A stretch of 64,000 nt of DNA from Eledone cirrhosa (GCA_964016885.1 OZ024743.1:20125295-20189294); one strand, 5' to 3'; positions 44,165 through 55,974 are shown, numbered from the stretch's first letter. Translations and numbers: made by a program. Notes: generated from the sequence alone by a model not told the origin.

Positions 44165-44345
44165 CACCAACTGGCAAGAGACCCAGGCGTAGACCCTAAG
44201 CAAGATGGTTGGATAACATCTATTAGCTTGGCTGATCCAGCCAGATCAGTTGGAAACAGTTGCTGCTGACAATACCTGCTGGAAGAAGTGTTTGAGGACG
44301 CTGCCCCCATGACCCTCTCAGGAATAAGTGGCTGAACAAGAAGAA
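44165..44345 (+). pseudogene. LINE C-terminal tail remnant
   Basis: TGKRPRRRP, a stop, ARWLDNIY, SSQISWKQLLL and GRCPHDPLRN. This is the Gly/Arg/Pro-rich end of a LINE polymerase followed by its terminal segment. The same family occurs on the minus strand at 63.1-63.6 kb. Confidence 0.55.
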
Positions 44346-44754
44346 TATCAAAAAGACTAACTTCAGTGGTTGTAGGTACCTCTTTTTTTGTATTAGTACC
44401 ATAGTAACAAATGGTATATAATCTGAATAACGAATTCATTTGATTTACTTGTAATCTGAACTGTCTCTTTATTGTTGGTTGAGCAATAATTTCTGTCATT
44501 GTAGAAGTCAGTGTTGTAATTTTGTCAACACTAGTAATCTCTATGAAATCACTTGCCCTTAAAAAAGCAAAACTTATTAAAGTTTGCTGTCCATTAGATA
44601 AATATTGGTCTCATTGAATCTCTTACCATTCTCTTTTCAAATCCTGATTTATGATGTTACATTTCCAAAACAAGAATTAGATAAATGATAAACAACAATT
44701 CCCTTTACTATTATAATAATTTTAAGACAGATGATTTTTGCTGATTAATGATTA

Positions 44755-45110
44755 TGGAAAGTTGTTTTCATTCATGTGTGCATTATTAATACACACATGA
44801 ATAAGTTGTAGTTTATTATTATAAATGTATTATTGACTATAATAATACAATATTATTATAGTCAATAGCACATTCATAATAATAATACAACTCACTGGTT
44901 CTGTTCATGAGTGTTTTATTATTTGTGTTAATATAATAATTATAACACAAAATTCATTGAATGTTGAAGACTGTTTTCATTCATGTGCATTAATAATAAT
45001 ATGCACATGAATGAGTTGTGCCTTATTATGTGTACATGGTACTAATATAATCATTATAATTACACTAAATTCATTGAATGTGGAAGTCTGTTTTCTCATT
45101 GATATGTGTC
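44755..45110. repeat. Hairpin cluster in a diverged tandem duplication
   Basis: There are three perfect hairpins: ATTCATGTGTG arms (44,770-44,802), ATTGACTATAATAAT arms (44,832-44,866) and CATTCATGTGCAT arms (44,978-45,013). The first and third sit in equivalent places of a repeat of about 210 bp (GTTTTCATTCATGTG...). Confidence 0.75.
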
Positions 45111-45404
45111 TCAAAGAACTCTCTGTTACACACATACATACAAAACTATAACTGCTTCTTTTAATACCACTGGTAAATACCCGGGCTCACCTCTGTAACC
45201 AGTACATGTTATTTAATGTTTAGTCATAATGAAGGGTATAGTATTCACAACCGTTTTAGGGCCTCTAAAATTGAAGGGGGAAAGATATCCTGAAACCAGG
45301 TACTTGGCTCAAATGAGTGTGTGTGTGTGTGTATGTGACAGCTCACACCTATGCAGGTTTGGCTGGCCTCCTCCAAGGTATATCTCGTTGGAGGTGGCTT
45401 GAGT
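45111..45404. other. Unassigned sequence
   Basis: A short (TG)n lies at 45,318-45,332. TCCTCCAAGGTATATCTCGTTGGAGG is a small hairpin at 45,369-45,394. Confidence 0.35.
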
Positions 45405-45580
45405 GATTTAATGATAGGGACCCCAGTCCTATCATCTCATTTTTACAGCTGAGTAAACTGGAGCAACGTGAAATAAAGTGTCTTGCTCAAGGAAACAACA
45501 CATTACCCGGTCCAAGAATTGAACTCACAACCTTTTGATTGCAAGCCCAATGCTCTAACCACTAAGCCATGCACCTTCAC
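45405..45580 (-). repeat. SINE-C, minus strand
   Basis: GGGACCCCAGTCCTATCATC, CAGCTGAGTAAACTGGAGCA, CACTAAGCCATGCACCTTCA; well preserved but lacking the LINE-derived tail. Confidence 0.85.
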
Positions 45581-45727
45581 AAATGAGTGTGATAGATTGG
45601 AAACTACTAAAGGCTTCTGTTAAACCAGGTGACAAATTAATTCTATCATCCAAAGAACTCAGAATGCTAAGAATCAAACTAATGCTACAAGACAACATAT
45701 TTGCCAATCCACCATCCTAGAATGTTA

Positions 45728-45880
45728 TTTTTTTTTTTTTTTTTTTTTTTGCCTTTAAAAGGCTGAAAGACAAAGTTCAACTTGATAGGATTTGAACTCA
45801 GTGTGCAGAGAGCTGGAACAACTAACACAAGGCATTTGTTGTACGGTTTAATGACTCTAATAATTTGCTGCCATGCCAGG
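45728..45880 (-). repeat. poly(T) and degenerate SINE
   Basis: A 23-nt T run, then AGGCTGAAAGACAAAGTTCA and GATAGGATTTGAACTCAGTG, which complement a SINE body. Confidence 0.55.
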
Positions 45881-46615
45881 CAGGTATGAGATATTAAAAT
45901 TACAAAAGGATGATGTTTGTATGCAGAGTCTTAAGGAATGATTGATAGTATCATCTGCATAGAAATGTGATGTTAGTAATGAAGCAAGCTAGTCATTTGT
46001 GTACAAAAGGACAAGTGTGAAAATCATAATTGAGCCTTGGGATACACTAGAGTTGATAAAACGTGTGTCTATTGCCACCAACTGCAACAAAACAGGCTAA
46101 CAAGAAACTTCCAGTATAGGAAACAAAATATGGCTTGAGCCATAGATGAGATTTTACACCAGACATGATCAAAGACTTTGCTGACGTCAAGAGCAATAAC
46201 ATAACTTTAGCTGGACTTCAAAAGAAAAGGTAGATCAAAGTATATGAAAAATGTTTTTGTAGTCATCAAGAGACTCATGGTGATGAAGAAATTAGTTATT
46301 TATTACTGATTCTGTCAGCTATGAGATACTAGAAATAAAATTGATAAGGTAGTATTTAGTGAAGAGAAATGCAAAGAAGCTTCACTTTTCAGAACAGAGA
46401 AATGCTGAATGAATCCATACAATTGGGTAGATATCTGTATAGAGAAACAGATTGAAAGGCTTAAACTTGAGTAAGTTCTGCAGTGCATTGTTTAAAGTTA
46501 ATGGAAGGGACATCATCAGGATTTTGTTGTATTGGAGAATAATTTTCACTTATCAAATGTGTGTACATCTTGGTGAAAATGATAAAATAGAAAAGAAATG
46601 TAAGAAGGGTTTTAT
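45881..46615. other. Unassigned sequence
   Basis: AT-rich; the minus strand has a DVSKVFDH-like scrap near 46,165-46,190, suggesting an old LINE, but too little remains to call. Confidence 0.3.
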
Positions 46616-46617
46616 TA

Positions 46618-46860
46618 TGCCTCATCATCGCTGTTTTACATCCATTCTTCCACGCTAGAATGGGTTAGACAAGTTATCCTGTTGTGATTAAAGCTAGATC
46701 AGATTACCATATCTTACTCCTACAAAACTGATTCTGGCTTGGTTTCTACAGCTGGATGCCCTTCCTAACATCAACCTCATTTACAGTGTGGGCTGGGTGC
46801 CTTTTGTTGTGACACCTACACAACCACTTTACAGTGTGGGCTGGGGGCTTCACTGGATAC
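46618..46860 (-). repeat. RTE-like LINE tail
   Basis: CTTCCACGCTAGAATGGGTT, CTACAGCTGGATGCCCTTCC and two TTTACAGTGTGGGCTGGG units complement the 3' UTR of copy D. Confidence 0.8.
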
Positions 46861-47119
46861 ATATGTCCTCATGGAGGATATATGGGGCACACTATATTAA
46901 GGAAATGGCAGTAAAATACATAAAATGTGATTTTATCTGCAGAAGTAATATTCTTCAGCCTTCTTGGTTCAGGATTGAAAACAGTTAGGATTCTATACTA
47001 CTATTAGAAACTTTCATAACCCAGAATACAACTGCAATTTGGAGCTAAAAGAGCTTGCAGTCCATGCAATATTTGCCTATCTTAAGGTCACCTTTCAGGC
47101 ATTGCAGCGGTATGTAAAT

Positions 47120-47250
47120 AATTTCTAATTGGTATTCTATTTTATCGATTTTGGAAGGATGAAAGGCAAAGTTGACCTTAGTGGGATTTAAACTCAGAAA
47201 GTAAAGAATCAAATTTAATCTAAAGCTCTAATGACTCAATTAATCTACTA
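47120..47250 (-). repeat. Degenerate SINE-A
   Basis: GAAGGATGAAAGGCAAAGTT and TAGTGGGATTTAAACTCAGA. Confidence 0.65.
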
Positions 47251-47635
47251 TACACTATGTGTAAATCATGATTGACATCTGCAAGGGTGTGTAAGAAGTA
47301 AAGTGACATGCTACTGTTAGTTAGTTGAAACAATGAACACATTTTATGGCATTAAAACACAAGCAAAACAACTGTTTGTAACTTATGATACAATGAGTGA
47401 AATTATCAAGTTTTATTGTTAAGAGTGTGGCACAAGCATATCATCTCCCCCCCCCCCCCCCCCTTCACACACACACACAATGATATATCTATGATATGTT
47501 GCTAAATCATGCATGAGTTACAGGCAAAATTTCAGGCATGTAAGAAAAACCTAGAGTCAAAAAGCCTACAACTTATCAAAGAAAAAAAAACCTTAATAAG
47601 TAGGAAATATGACATGAAGCTGATATTGTCAGTGA
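47251..47635. other. Unassigned, with poly(C) and (CA)n
   Basis: An uninterrupted C run at about 47,447-47,463 and (CA)n at 47,468-47,479; no gene. Confidence 0.4.
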
Positions 47636-47639
47636 CCTT

Positions 47640-48400
47640 GCTCAATATATCAAAAAGGAATGGGCAGAAATTGCATTAGGTGTAATTTATGGATGCATGT
47701 GAGATGTAATGAGATTACAAGTAAATTGACAGAGAAGATATACTTTGTATACAGCAGATGCACAAGAGAAGTAAGCACTAAGAGCACACATGAAATAGAT
47801 TTCCTCAGATGCCAGAGGGGCTCCCTAGAGGTTGTTGATGGTTGTTGTTACCTAGGTGATCTAATCAGCAATGCGAGATGAGGCTTTGAATATTTGATAG
47901 CCAGGGTAAGAAAAGGCTGAAGGACTTTTAGTGAGTTGATAACACTGTTGACAATATAGGACTGCTCTCTTAGAATGAAAGATAAACAGTATGGTGTATG
48001 CATGTAAATTACAATTCAACATGCCAGAAAGACATGGGCCATGTGAAGGTTAGAAAGAAATGAAGTGAACATTCTCCAATGGATGTGTAATGTTAGTGTG
48101 CATGAACAATATTACATAACTAAGCTAAGAGAAAAACTTAGCATAACTAGAATTGTATGTAATACATTGGTATAGATAAGTGTTGTGAATGGAAGATGAT
48201 AGCTGTTTAAAGAAGTGCAGGAAAATCTCAGTGGTTAGAACTCAAGGAATAAGGGGATGCAGAAAGATGTCATGAGATAGTGAAAACTGACCCTAAGAAA
48301 CTGAATCTCACAATGGAGATTACAAAGGACTACAAGACATAGTAACATGCTGTACTAGAGGAGGCATGGCTACCCCACTCTTCACCCTGTCAAATCCCAT
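47640..48400 (+). pseudogene. RTE-like LINE copy F, strongly decayed
   Basis: GRNCIRCNLWMHVRCNEI is a worn PHD finger followed by RGSLEVVDGCCYLGDLIS. The HGSETW-like, MCNVSVHE-like and later blocks survive only in pieces with many stops. Confidence 0.7.
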
Positions 48401-48745
48401 CAGTCTTGTCATACACCATGACTACATATTGACCATCCTTCCTCTCTTGTGGTAGGGTTGTGAGGGCTCTGCTTTTGAAGCCATTATCAACCTCTCTAGT
48501 GGTAGTGTCACAAAAAAAGGCATCCAGTACACTGTGTAAGGTGGTTGGTGACAGCAGAGAACCTCTGTAGTATTTGTAATATATACAAAAATACACACCC
48601 TGTATACACTGTTGGTGATAGGAATGACATCCAGCCATAGATAATCTATCAAACAAAGAGTTGAGAGGATTATTCAGCTATGTCAAAGACACTATCCAAG
48701 CCTCACTAGCAGGGAAGATGGATATTAAATGTTGAAGATTTTAAT
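48401..48745 (+). repeat. 3' UTR of LINE copy F
   Basis: TACACTGTTGGTGATAGGAA, GACATCCAGCCATAGA and GGAAGATGGATATTAAATG-like end. Confidence 0.65.
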
Positions 48746-49754
48746 GATTATATTGATGCTTTCATTGATCCTTTTATAAAATGTTAATGAGGAATGAACT
48801 AGAATTTCAAAGATATTCCTACCTTGTCTTTAGAAGGAAAGAGGGATTAATATAATATTCTTCATAAACACCATTACTATTCTTGTAGCTGTGATTCATG
48901 ATATAGAAAATATAATTGTTTATTTTATTCTCACTGAGCTGGATATAGCATGTTATTTCAACTCAATTGTGTCAATAAAACTGTGTTTGGGGATTTGTCT
49001 GTACCACATTTGTGGCAGTAGCATTTGTTTTATCCCCTATGGGCCCTTCTACCTGTCACATTTCAACCAAATTTATTCTGTAAATACAACAAAAACAGCA
49101 ATTTACCCGGTAGCATAGTAATATCTAATTTGCTTATTACTAAAGAAACTGACCTAATATGACACTTTGTGGTTTAAGCTGTTGTGTAGACATCTAGCAA
49201 TCTTGTAATTCAAATATCAATCTAACATAAATGTATGACTTAATAATAACATACAGGCTAGATTCAGCCTAGTGAGAATAGAATAAACAATAATAATTCC
49301 TATCTCTTCAGTGGAAACCTTAAGAATAGCAATGATTAGCTATGCTGGTCTTATAATTATAATTACTAGATAGAGACAATCGTTTTACTTAAAACACAAA
49401 GGATTAGCAATAATAAGTAGATGAAAGATTACTGTCCCTTGATACAATGCTATTTATTTTTTTATATTTTGTTGTAAGGTAATTTCTCAATATAGATTAG
49501 TTTTTCATTTCTTTCGTTTGCTTTAACCATCACAGCTAAAGCCGTTCTTGTAGCATTACCTTCATACTTATTTTTTGAATTTGGTAAATTGAAGAGAATG
49601 ATTATATCTCTTTTATTAGTAATATTTCAGATAGACACACTAACAAAATAAGCAGTCATATAAATATATTAATCAGGCTTATGTCTACATATATTTACTA
49701 AATCAGCAATAATGTTTACTTATTAATCATCCATACAACCAAATATATTGATTT
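48746..49754. other. Gene-free stretch
   Basis: AT-rich. AACAAAATAAGCAGTCATA occurs at 49,642 and again at 49,963, flanking the SINE below. This hints at a local duplication of about 320 bp. Confidence 0.4.
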
Positions 49755-49955
49755 CTAATTTAGGTACAAGGCCAGATAATTTGGGGAAAGGGCAAAGGTG
49801 ATTAAATCAACCCAATTCTTGACTAGTACTTTATTTTATTGACCCTGGAAAAATGAAAGACAAAGTTGACCTCGTCTGAATATAAAGAGCCAGAACAAAT
49901 ACCGCAAAGACATTTTAATTGATGCTCCATCAATTCTGCCAATCCACCACACAGA
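49755..49955 (-). repeat. Degenerate SINE-A
   Basis: TACTTTATTTTATTGACCCT, AAATGAAAGACAAAGTTGAC, AATTCTGCCAATCCACCAC. Confidence 0.75.
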
Positions 49956-50124
49956 TATAATAACAAAATAAGCAGTCATACAACTATATTAATCAACCTC
50001 ATGTCTAAATATATAAACTAAATAGCAACATGTTTACATGTTAATCATTCATACATCCAGATATGCAAACAAAATATGTTATAATAGTCATCATTGGCAT
50101 TCCTTGGTGTCGAGAATTTGGTTT

Positions 50125-50410
50125 CATCATCATCATCACTCAACGTCCATTTTACATGCTAGCATAGGTTAAACGTGTTGTCCCATTAGAGGCAAATTGG
50201 GTCAGGTGACCGTCTCATGCTCATGTAGGACTGTTCCTGGCTAAATTTCTAAGGCTAGATGCCCTTCCTAACACCAACCACATTTACAGAGTGTGATGGG
50301 TGCTTTTTTGTCATGTCTGCTGCACAACCACCTTACAGCATGGGCTGGATGCCTTTTTGTCATGACACCTACACGGCCACTTTACAGTGTGGGTTAGGTG
50401 CTTTTTGGAT
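50125..50410 (-). repeat. RTE-like LINE tail with three internal units
   Basis: (CATCAT)n, CATGCTAGCATAGGTTAAAC, AGGCTAGATGCCCTTCCTAA, then three tandem ACAGNGTGNGNTGGGTGC-type units. Confidence 0.8.
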
Positions 50411-50769
50411 TCATTGAACCTATTTGTGTTCTAATATTGCTCTAGAAGCCTATTTTTTGTGGTGATGACAATGAGGCCATGTAAATTGACATGCTGTTGG
50501 ATCCATAATTCCTCATTGGTGGCCTGCTTCCCTCCATCAGCATCTTTCTGACAGCTGCTCTTTATGGTTACTTTTAAAGAAGTTGCATCTATTTTAGTAT
50601 TTTTTCCTTTATATGTCTGTTCAGCCAGGTTGAACATGTTTTTCTGTGTTTACAATTTCAGTTTATAGACTTTGTACTCTCAATTCTTGAGCCATTGCTC
50701 TATTAGGGCTCCCCCCCCCCCAACTCTGTCTCTCTCTCTCCTGTTCAAAACTATCACTAATGACCATGA
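50411..50769. other. Unassigned sequence
   Basis: A 68-codon minus-strand frame without a recognised domain; poly(C) at about 50,710-50,720. It may be the downstream part of the remnant below. Confidence 0.3.
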
Positions 50770-51125
50770 GTATCCCATAGCTATTTCACCACTATTCTCC
50801 AGTTGATGGGCTGTAGATCATCATAAAATTAAAATTACATGTCCTGTTATGATATTCTGAGAATGTAGGCAAGGTTGACCAAGTTTTACTTAGTCCTTCA
50901 GGTAATTGTCAATGCAGGATCTGTTTGGGCAGTCATTCAGATGACATTTACATAACATGCCATGTCCAATATAGGTTTCTCCAGAAGTAGTCTTCCATAC
51001 ATAACAAGTCTGCTCAAGCCCTACTGAGAACCATATCTCTCCAGATAATTTTCATATTGGAATGCCATTGTCTCATCATGAAGGCATAAAACCTTTCCAC
51101 CCAACTTCTGTACAATGTTTCGGCA
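50770..51125 (-). pseudogene. LINE reverse transcriptase C-terminal remnant
   Basis: In a stop-broken frame, the minus strand reads ETLYRSWVERFYAF, then FWRNLYWTWHVM, MSSE, LPKQILH and QLPEG. The order LYR..V..F.AF, W.GHV.RM, LPKQIL, L.EG is that of a non-LTR polymerase C-terminus, of a different family from copies A-F. Confidence 0.5.
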
Positions 51126-51147
51126 TCATACTAAATAGTAATTTGAG

Positions 51148-51265
51148 TCTTAGAGACTAGGGTGTTTGATTCATAATCATAAGGTCATGCATTCAATTCC
51201 CAGCAGCACATTGTGTCCTTCAGCAACATACTTTATTTCACATTGATCCAGATGTCAAAATTTAC
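51148..51265 (+). repeat. tRNA-headed SINE fragment
   Basis: TTAGAGACTAGGGTGTTTGA, GGTCATGCATTCAATTCCCA and CAACATACTTTATTTCACAT; related to the SINE-C head but a distinct subtype. Confidence 0.6.
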
Positions 51266-53185
51266 ATGTATATGTGATTCATGAAGCTAGTGCCATTTCT
51301 CTACATACATCTTCATGTTTGTTACTCTAAGAGAATATGTATTCCATATTATTGAAATTACCTGAATCAGGAAATTCTGCTTTGCTAAGAACTGCTATAT
51401 CAATACAGTAAGCTCCATTGCTAATAATGCAATACATCTGTTAGATTTGCCTACCTCTTCACAGTCAAGTATTGCCTTAATATTCCATTATTTTAGTGTC
51501 AAAAGTATTTTTGTTCTTACTTGATTTTTAACTGCCAAAAGTAGTTTTGACCATACAATATGATTCATGATGATCCAGACATCAACCAACCTGGTATAAA
51601 TGTGTTTGTATATACATGTTTCTAATGGCTGCTTGGAAATATTTTTACAAGCATTGCCAGCTTTTTTAAGTCACTAATAACACTAATAACACCATAACAT
51701 CAATTTTCCACTGAAAAATGGGTTAAATCAAGTGTGAGTTATGGTCCCATCTGTAGTTGCCTGATTGTTGCTGATAATTGCAAGCAAGCAATAGTTATCA
51801 ATGTTATAATGTGATATAGTATCTTTTAAGGTTTTCTTCCTTGGTCCTTAACTCTAACACAAGAATATACTCCAGGACAGTGATTTAACTATACAAGACA
51901 AAGGATAATTAATTCCTTGAGGCATTACATATTCACATACCATACTGCTAATACTTTGATTAGTAATAATATTATTGTACAATTTTTCAGATGTTGCTTG
52001 TGTATGACAGTGTGTTGGATGTCATTAAGATCAAGTCAATTCTGTTATACTTTCCTTTGTGATTTTTTAAATCCAGTGCTAGTTCAACATTGATAGTGAT
52101 ATAATGCTTCAGTACATGAGTTAGGAACCTTTACTGCTTCTATTAAACTGAGGTATGTTGGCGTATATAAAACAAAACATTACATTATTTATATATCATT
52201 TTATGGACAACGTAGATGTATGTAGAAAAAGAAAAAGAAAAAACATAATACAATTTTCTACTCGATATAGTATATCATACTTGCTGCTTTTATTATTATG
52301 GAACTGTCTCTCTATATCAATAACTGCTGCCTCTGGTAATGATAAAATGTGACACAATTATGATAAATTATGCCTTTTGCAAAGACAAATAGAATCACCA
52401 TTATGTCCAGGCAAAGTGTGTTTGTTATTCAAGCATGGTTGATATAATTACTATCGGAAGTTGAAGTGATATATTTCTGTAAATCAATATATTAAATGTT
52501 AGAAATTATATTAAACTAAATATAAATGAGAAAGATATGACAGTTTCTATTAACGATACTATTTTTTTAATATTTGTTAGAGGTAGAAGTAACAATAGCA
52601 ACAGAATCAGCTGGAGTGAAGAACTATCTGCAAGATAATTTTGGCTTTCTGTCTAGATATAACAGTTAAACATTCATATCTCTGTTTGACCTTAATTTTT
52701 AACTTCATATATTAACACTTGAAATACTCTTGGCAATGCTTTCTATAAAAATTTCAGACGATTTTTAAAAGCTAAATATATTCAAATAGCTTTTACTTAC
52801 CTTTTCTATTCCCATATTAGGATTCTGCAAGTTAAAACATTTCATAGTTATATATTTCTTTGACCGTTTACAGCAGTGAGCTATACCTACTCAGCCAATG
52901 AAGAAGTCTCTACTCAGTCATCTATTTTCAAGTAATAGTGGTCATATCTCCCTCAAATCACAGGAAGAATATATCGAATAAAGTAATCAAAGATATACTA
53001 TGTCTGAAAATAAGATGGTATGATCATGGCTAGGATCATAGGTCTTCTGGATCAGATCCAACTTGAGACTAAGCAACATCAACAGATTATTTATGGTATC
53101 TATCTAAAATTTGATGGGTTGAATTAGTGAGAAATATGTACATTGTTCAGGGACCATCTTAACCATTGATCCATTTACTTTGCAT
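51266..53185. other. Long gene-free stretch
   Basis: AT-rich, containing only the candidate microexon at 52,801-52,824. Confidence 0.35.
52801..52824 (-). other. Candidate 24-nt microexon
   Basis: The minus strand has TTTTAACTTGCAG, 24 bases, then GTAAGTAAA. The 24 nt encode NPNMGIEK in the one frame without a stop. Splice sites match consensus, but no host protein is identified. Confidence 0.2.
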
Positions 53186-53189
53186 AGGA

Positions 53190-53650
53190 CATAGTGCCCC
53201 CCACAACCCAACAAATGATGTCTCTTCTCCACTGGTCATGTCTCTTGCTTGTCTCTCAGCTGTGAGAAGCAGTGTCCCACAGTGGTCTCAGAGGTAGTTG
53301 GTCCATCTCTTCAGAAGCCATCCACTTAATCTTGGATTTGGGAAATCTGACCTGTATTAGACATTGATGATTGTTCCTTCATGACTCCTGACTACATGGT
53401 CAAACCATCTTTGTCTTGAAATTACAACATCTTCAATTTTCTCAGTTAGTCCTACTCTGCTGTTTATATGTACATTGTTCATCAGCTGTCCACTCACTAT
53501 GCCAAGCATCACTCTTAGGCGTTTCAGACAACATAAGAGCATGCAGTTTTGCACCTCTTTCTGGGCCATATATGGCTATTGCCAGGATTAGTGCCTTGTA
53601 GAGCTGAACTTTTAGTCTTGAAACATTTTGAGAAAACAAAACTGTAGATC
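53190..53650 (-). pseudogene. LINE reverse transcriptase C-terminal remnant (third family)
   Basis: In order on the minus strand: RLKVQLYKALILAIAIYGPE, RLRVMLGIVS, DVVISRQRWFDHVVRSHEG, then LLKRWTNYL and LLLTAERQARD. This is the K..LY.A..L.IYG.E, RR.WFGHV.R, P.KRW.D, EAE..A.DR series of a LINE C-terminus. Two overlapping open frames show a frameshift. Confidence 0.65.
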
Positions 53651-54054
53651 TAAGACAGCCAAATGCTTATGATGCCATGGGTATTTGCTATAGGACATCT
53701 GGTCCACAGTTTGAGACTATACTCCCTAGGAACTTGAACTCTGTGACTTTGGGAACGTTTTGGTTGTCTATTTTTAGTTTTTTTTATTAAGATCTGGTAT
53801 CACTGTACATTTCTGGTGATTAATTTTCGATCAGCATTTTTAACACCCTTTTTCAAGTGTAGCAGTAGAAAGCTTGTGTTTTTCAAAAATGTCTAATACC
53901 AACTTTCACTGGGAACCACTCAGTGAGATGCCCTTCAATAAGAACTCAACATCGCATGTTGTCGTTCTTCTTTTTTATATGATTCCCATAGTATATGCTA
54001 TTGATGATATTGTAATGACCAATATGTTGGAGAATCAAATAAAATGTCATTGCA
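53651..54054. other. Unassigned, may continue the LINE remnant
   Basis: The minus strand at 53,700-53,800 has VLKM and worn polymerase-like scraps; nothing firm. Confidence 0.3.
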
Positions 54055-54205
54055 GTATTTCTTCTAGCTCTTTACATTCCGAGTTCAAATCCTGTTGAGG
54101 TTAACTTTGCCTTTCATCCATCAAGGGTTACTAAAATAAGTACCAGTCAAGTATAAGGTTGATTTAACCAGCTTTGCCCTAGCTCAAAACTTGAAGGTCT
54201 TGAAA
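54055..54205 (+). repeat. SINE-A fragment
   Basis: CCGAGTTCAAATCCTGTTGA, TTAACTTTGCCTTTCATCCA, AAATAAGTACCAGTCAAGTA. Confidence 0.7.
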
Positions 54206-54544
54206 TCAATATTTTATTGACCAATCATTGAGGGAATTAGTAAAATATGAATAATACACATTAGGATTTTATAATTTTTTACTGTTTATTCAGGGGAAAA
54301 GGGCAGTGCTAATGATCATTTCCAAGTTCTCTGAGGGTGTTAGGAATGTATCATCAAACTAAAGACCAGGCTTGAATGCTTGCAATAGAGTAGATTCTGC
54401 TAAGGGCACCAGTGGGCCAGATAATGGTGTAAACTAGGTGATGGATTAAGTTTACCATTTAAGTAGGCCATAACAGTATTTTAACTCACTAAACAAAGAG
54501 TTGGAATAAATGCTGAATCTTGTCTGACACTCTAACATTTCTAC
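54206..54544. other. Unassigned sequence
   Basis: TTTTATTGACCAATCATTGA at 54,211 weakly resembles the Tx1-like 3' end on the minus strand. No gene. Confidence 0.3.
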
Positions 54545-54700
54545 CAAATCTACCTCCCTTGATTAATACTTTATTTTGAAAACACCAAAAAGGATGAAAT
54601 GTGAAGTTGACTATGCTAGGATATGAACTAAACGCACAGAAAGCTGGAATAAATAATACATGGCATGTCATGTTTTAACTCTACCAATTTAATAATTTTT
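54545..54700 (-). repeat. Degenerate SINE
   Basis: AATACTTTATTTTGAAAACA, AAGGATGAAATGTGAAGTTG, AACTCTACCAATTTAATAA. Confidence 0.6.
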
Positions 54701-55029
54701 AAGCAGAAATTAGTGTTAATTTCTTATATAAATATATAATTTGCCACTTTATCTCTACTACAAAGTGACAAGTAAAAATAAGATCTTTATTTTTCTTCAG
54801 ATATGAGGTCACAAATTAAATTATAAAATGCTATCAATTTCAATAAAAATTATCTCAGTTATAGAATTATGCATGTGTAATGAATTTAATTATTTCTAAA
54901 TATATTTTCTCTCAATCTCTTTTCCTCTAACTATTTCGTGTTCTTTCTGTCCATGCATATTTTTTCAATCTCTCTCTCCTCACCCTGTATAAGCATATGC
55001 CGCTTTCCCCACCATATATATATACACAT

Positions 55030-55160
55030 ATATATCATCAGCATCATCATCATCATCATTTAACGACCATTTTTAGACGGATTGACCATGTTAGAAAAAC
55101 CCCCAATGATTAAAGGTTTTCCAACCACCACGGTTCAAATTTTTTGTCTGCCTTACTACG
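55030..55160 (-). repeat. LINE/SINE tail scrap
   Basis: (CATCAT)n then TTAACGACCATTTTTAGACG and AGACGGATTGACCATG; only the terminus is recognisable. Confidence 0.55.
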
Positions 55161-55452
55161 TTGTCCAATATCTCTTCTCTTTTTAGAGTAGAAATTAATG
55201 CATGAAAGATTTTACAGCTCTAGCATCACTCTTTCATAATCAGCCTATGAACTTTTCAGCCAACTCTTGTATGAAGTTACACCTCAAAGGAGGGTTCTTT
55301 GGTGTTTTAATGATAGCTCTCAGTTCTATCGTGATCCCAGTTCTACAATGGAACCCCTGTGTTGTCATAGGCCCCCAGTCCTATGATGAGACCCCTATCC
55401 TATCCCAACTACACTATGATAATTCAAATGAAACTCTTTCTTTCCTTTGTAG

Positions 55453-55574
55453 CTCCTGCACTGGACGTTGACTGGCAGAGTAACACAAGTTTTGCTTCCT
55501 GTTCAACTGATCAGTGTATACATGTTTGTAAATTAGGTGTGGAAAAACCAATAAAAACATTGCAAGGCCATACA
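55453..55574 (+). CDS. TBL1XR1: Internal exon of TBL1X/TBL1XR1 (ebi), one WD40 blade
   Basis: The 122-nt exon starts after a TTTCTTTCCTTTGTAG acceptor in codon phase 1 and ends in phase 0 at a GTAAGT donor. It encodes 40 residues: [20 protein letters not shown], then [20 protein letters not shown] and a final Thr. That is one WD40 blade (DVDW strand, ASCSTD turn, IHVCKLG strand, QGH) nearly identical to animal TBL1XR1 as I remember it. The protein is a nuclear exchange factor of the NCoR/SMRT-HDAC3 corepressor complex, contacting histones and beta-catenin through its WD40 propeller. No neighbouring exon was found, so flanking introns must exceed about 8 kb downstream and more upstream. TBL1X and TBL1XR1 cannot be separated from one blade; invertebrates usually have one gene (ebi). 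Confidence 0.92.
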
Positions 55575-55839
55575 GTAAGTAATGTATTTATATTTTTGTG
55601 AATATCTCATGATGTCAGGTTGATCCCAATTTAGTAGACCTATTATTTAGATCTTTCTAGTCAAGATTATCCTGTTGTTTTCTCCAGGCACAATGCACCC
55701 ATGACCATATTATCCAATGTGCCATACCTTTTTTTTTAATGATAGAATGTGTGATTTGAGGAATATTTGTCTGCTATTTCTAGCAGTTTAAGAGACCATG
55801 TAAAGGATCTGTTCTTGGTGATTTATTAGACGGATTGAC

Positions 55840-55925
55840 TCACAATATGACAGCTCGTCTAACCCATGTAGCTTGGAAAAAAGGATATTAAACAGTGATG
55901 ATGATGATGATGATGATGTATGTTG
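55840..55925 (+). repeat. LINE/SINE tail
   Basis: TCGTCTAACCCATGTAGCTT and (GATGAT)n, 265 bp downstream of the exon. Confidence 0.65.
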
Positions 55926-55974
55926 AGGGTAGGAAGATATGGTGTTGAATATGTACACTATATAGCTGCATGTC

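Noticed and set aside
55202..55452. Extension of the TBL1-type exon upstream through the 89-codon open frame
   Set aside because: That frame differs from the WD40 frame. The splice acceptor and homology start exactly at 55,453.
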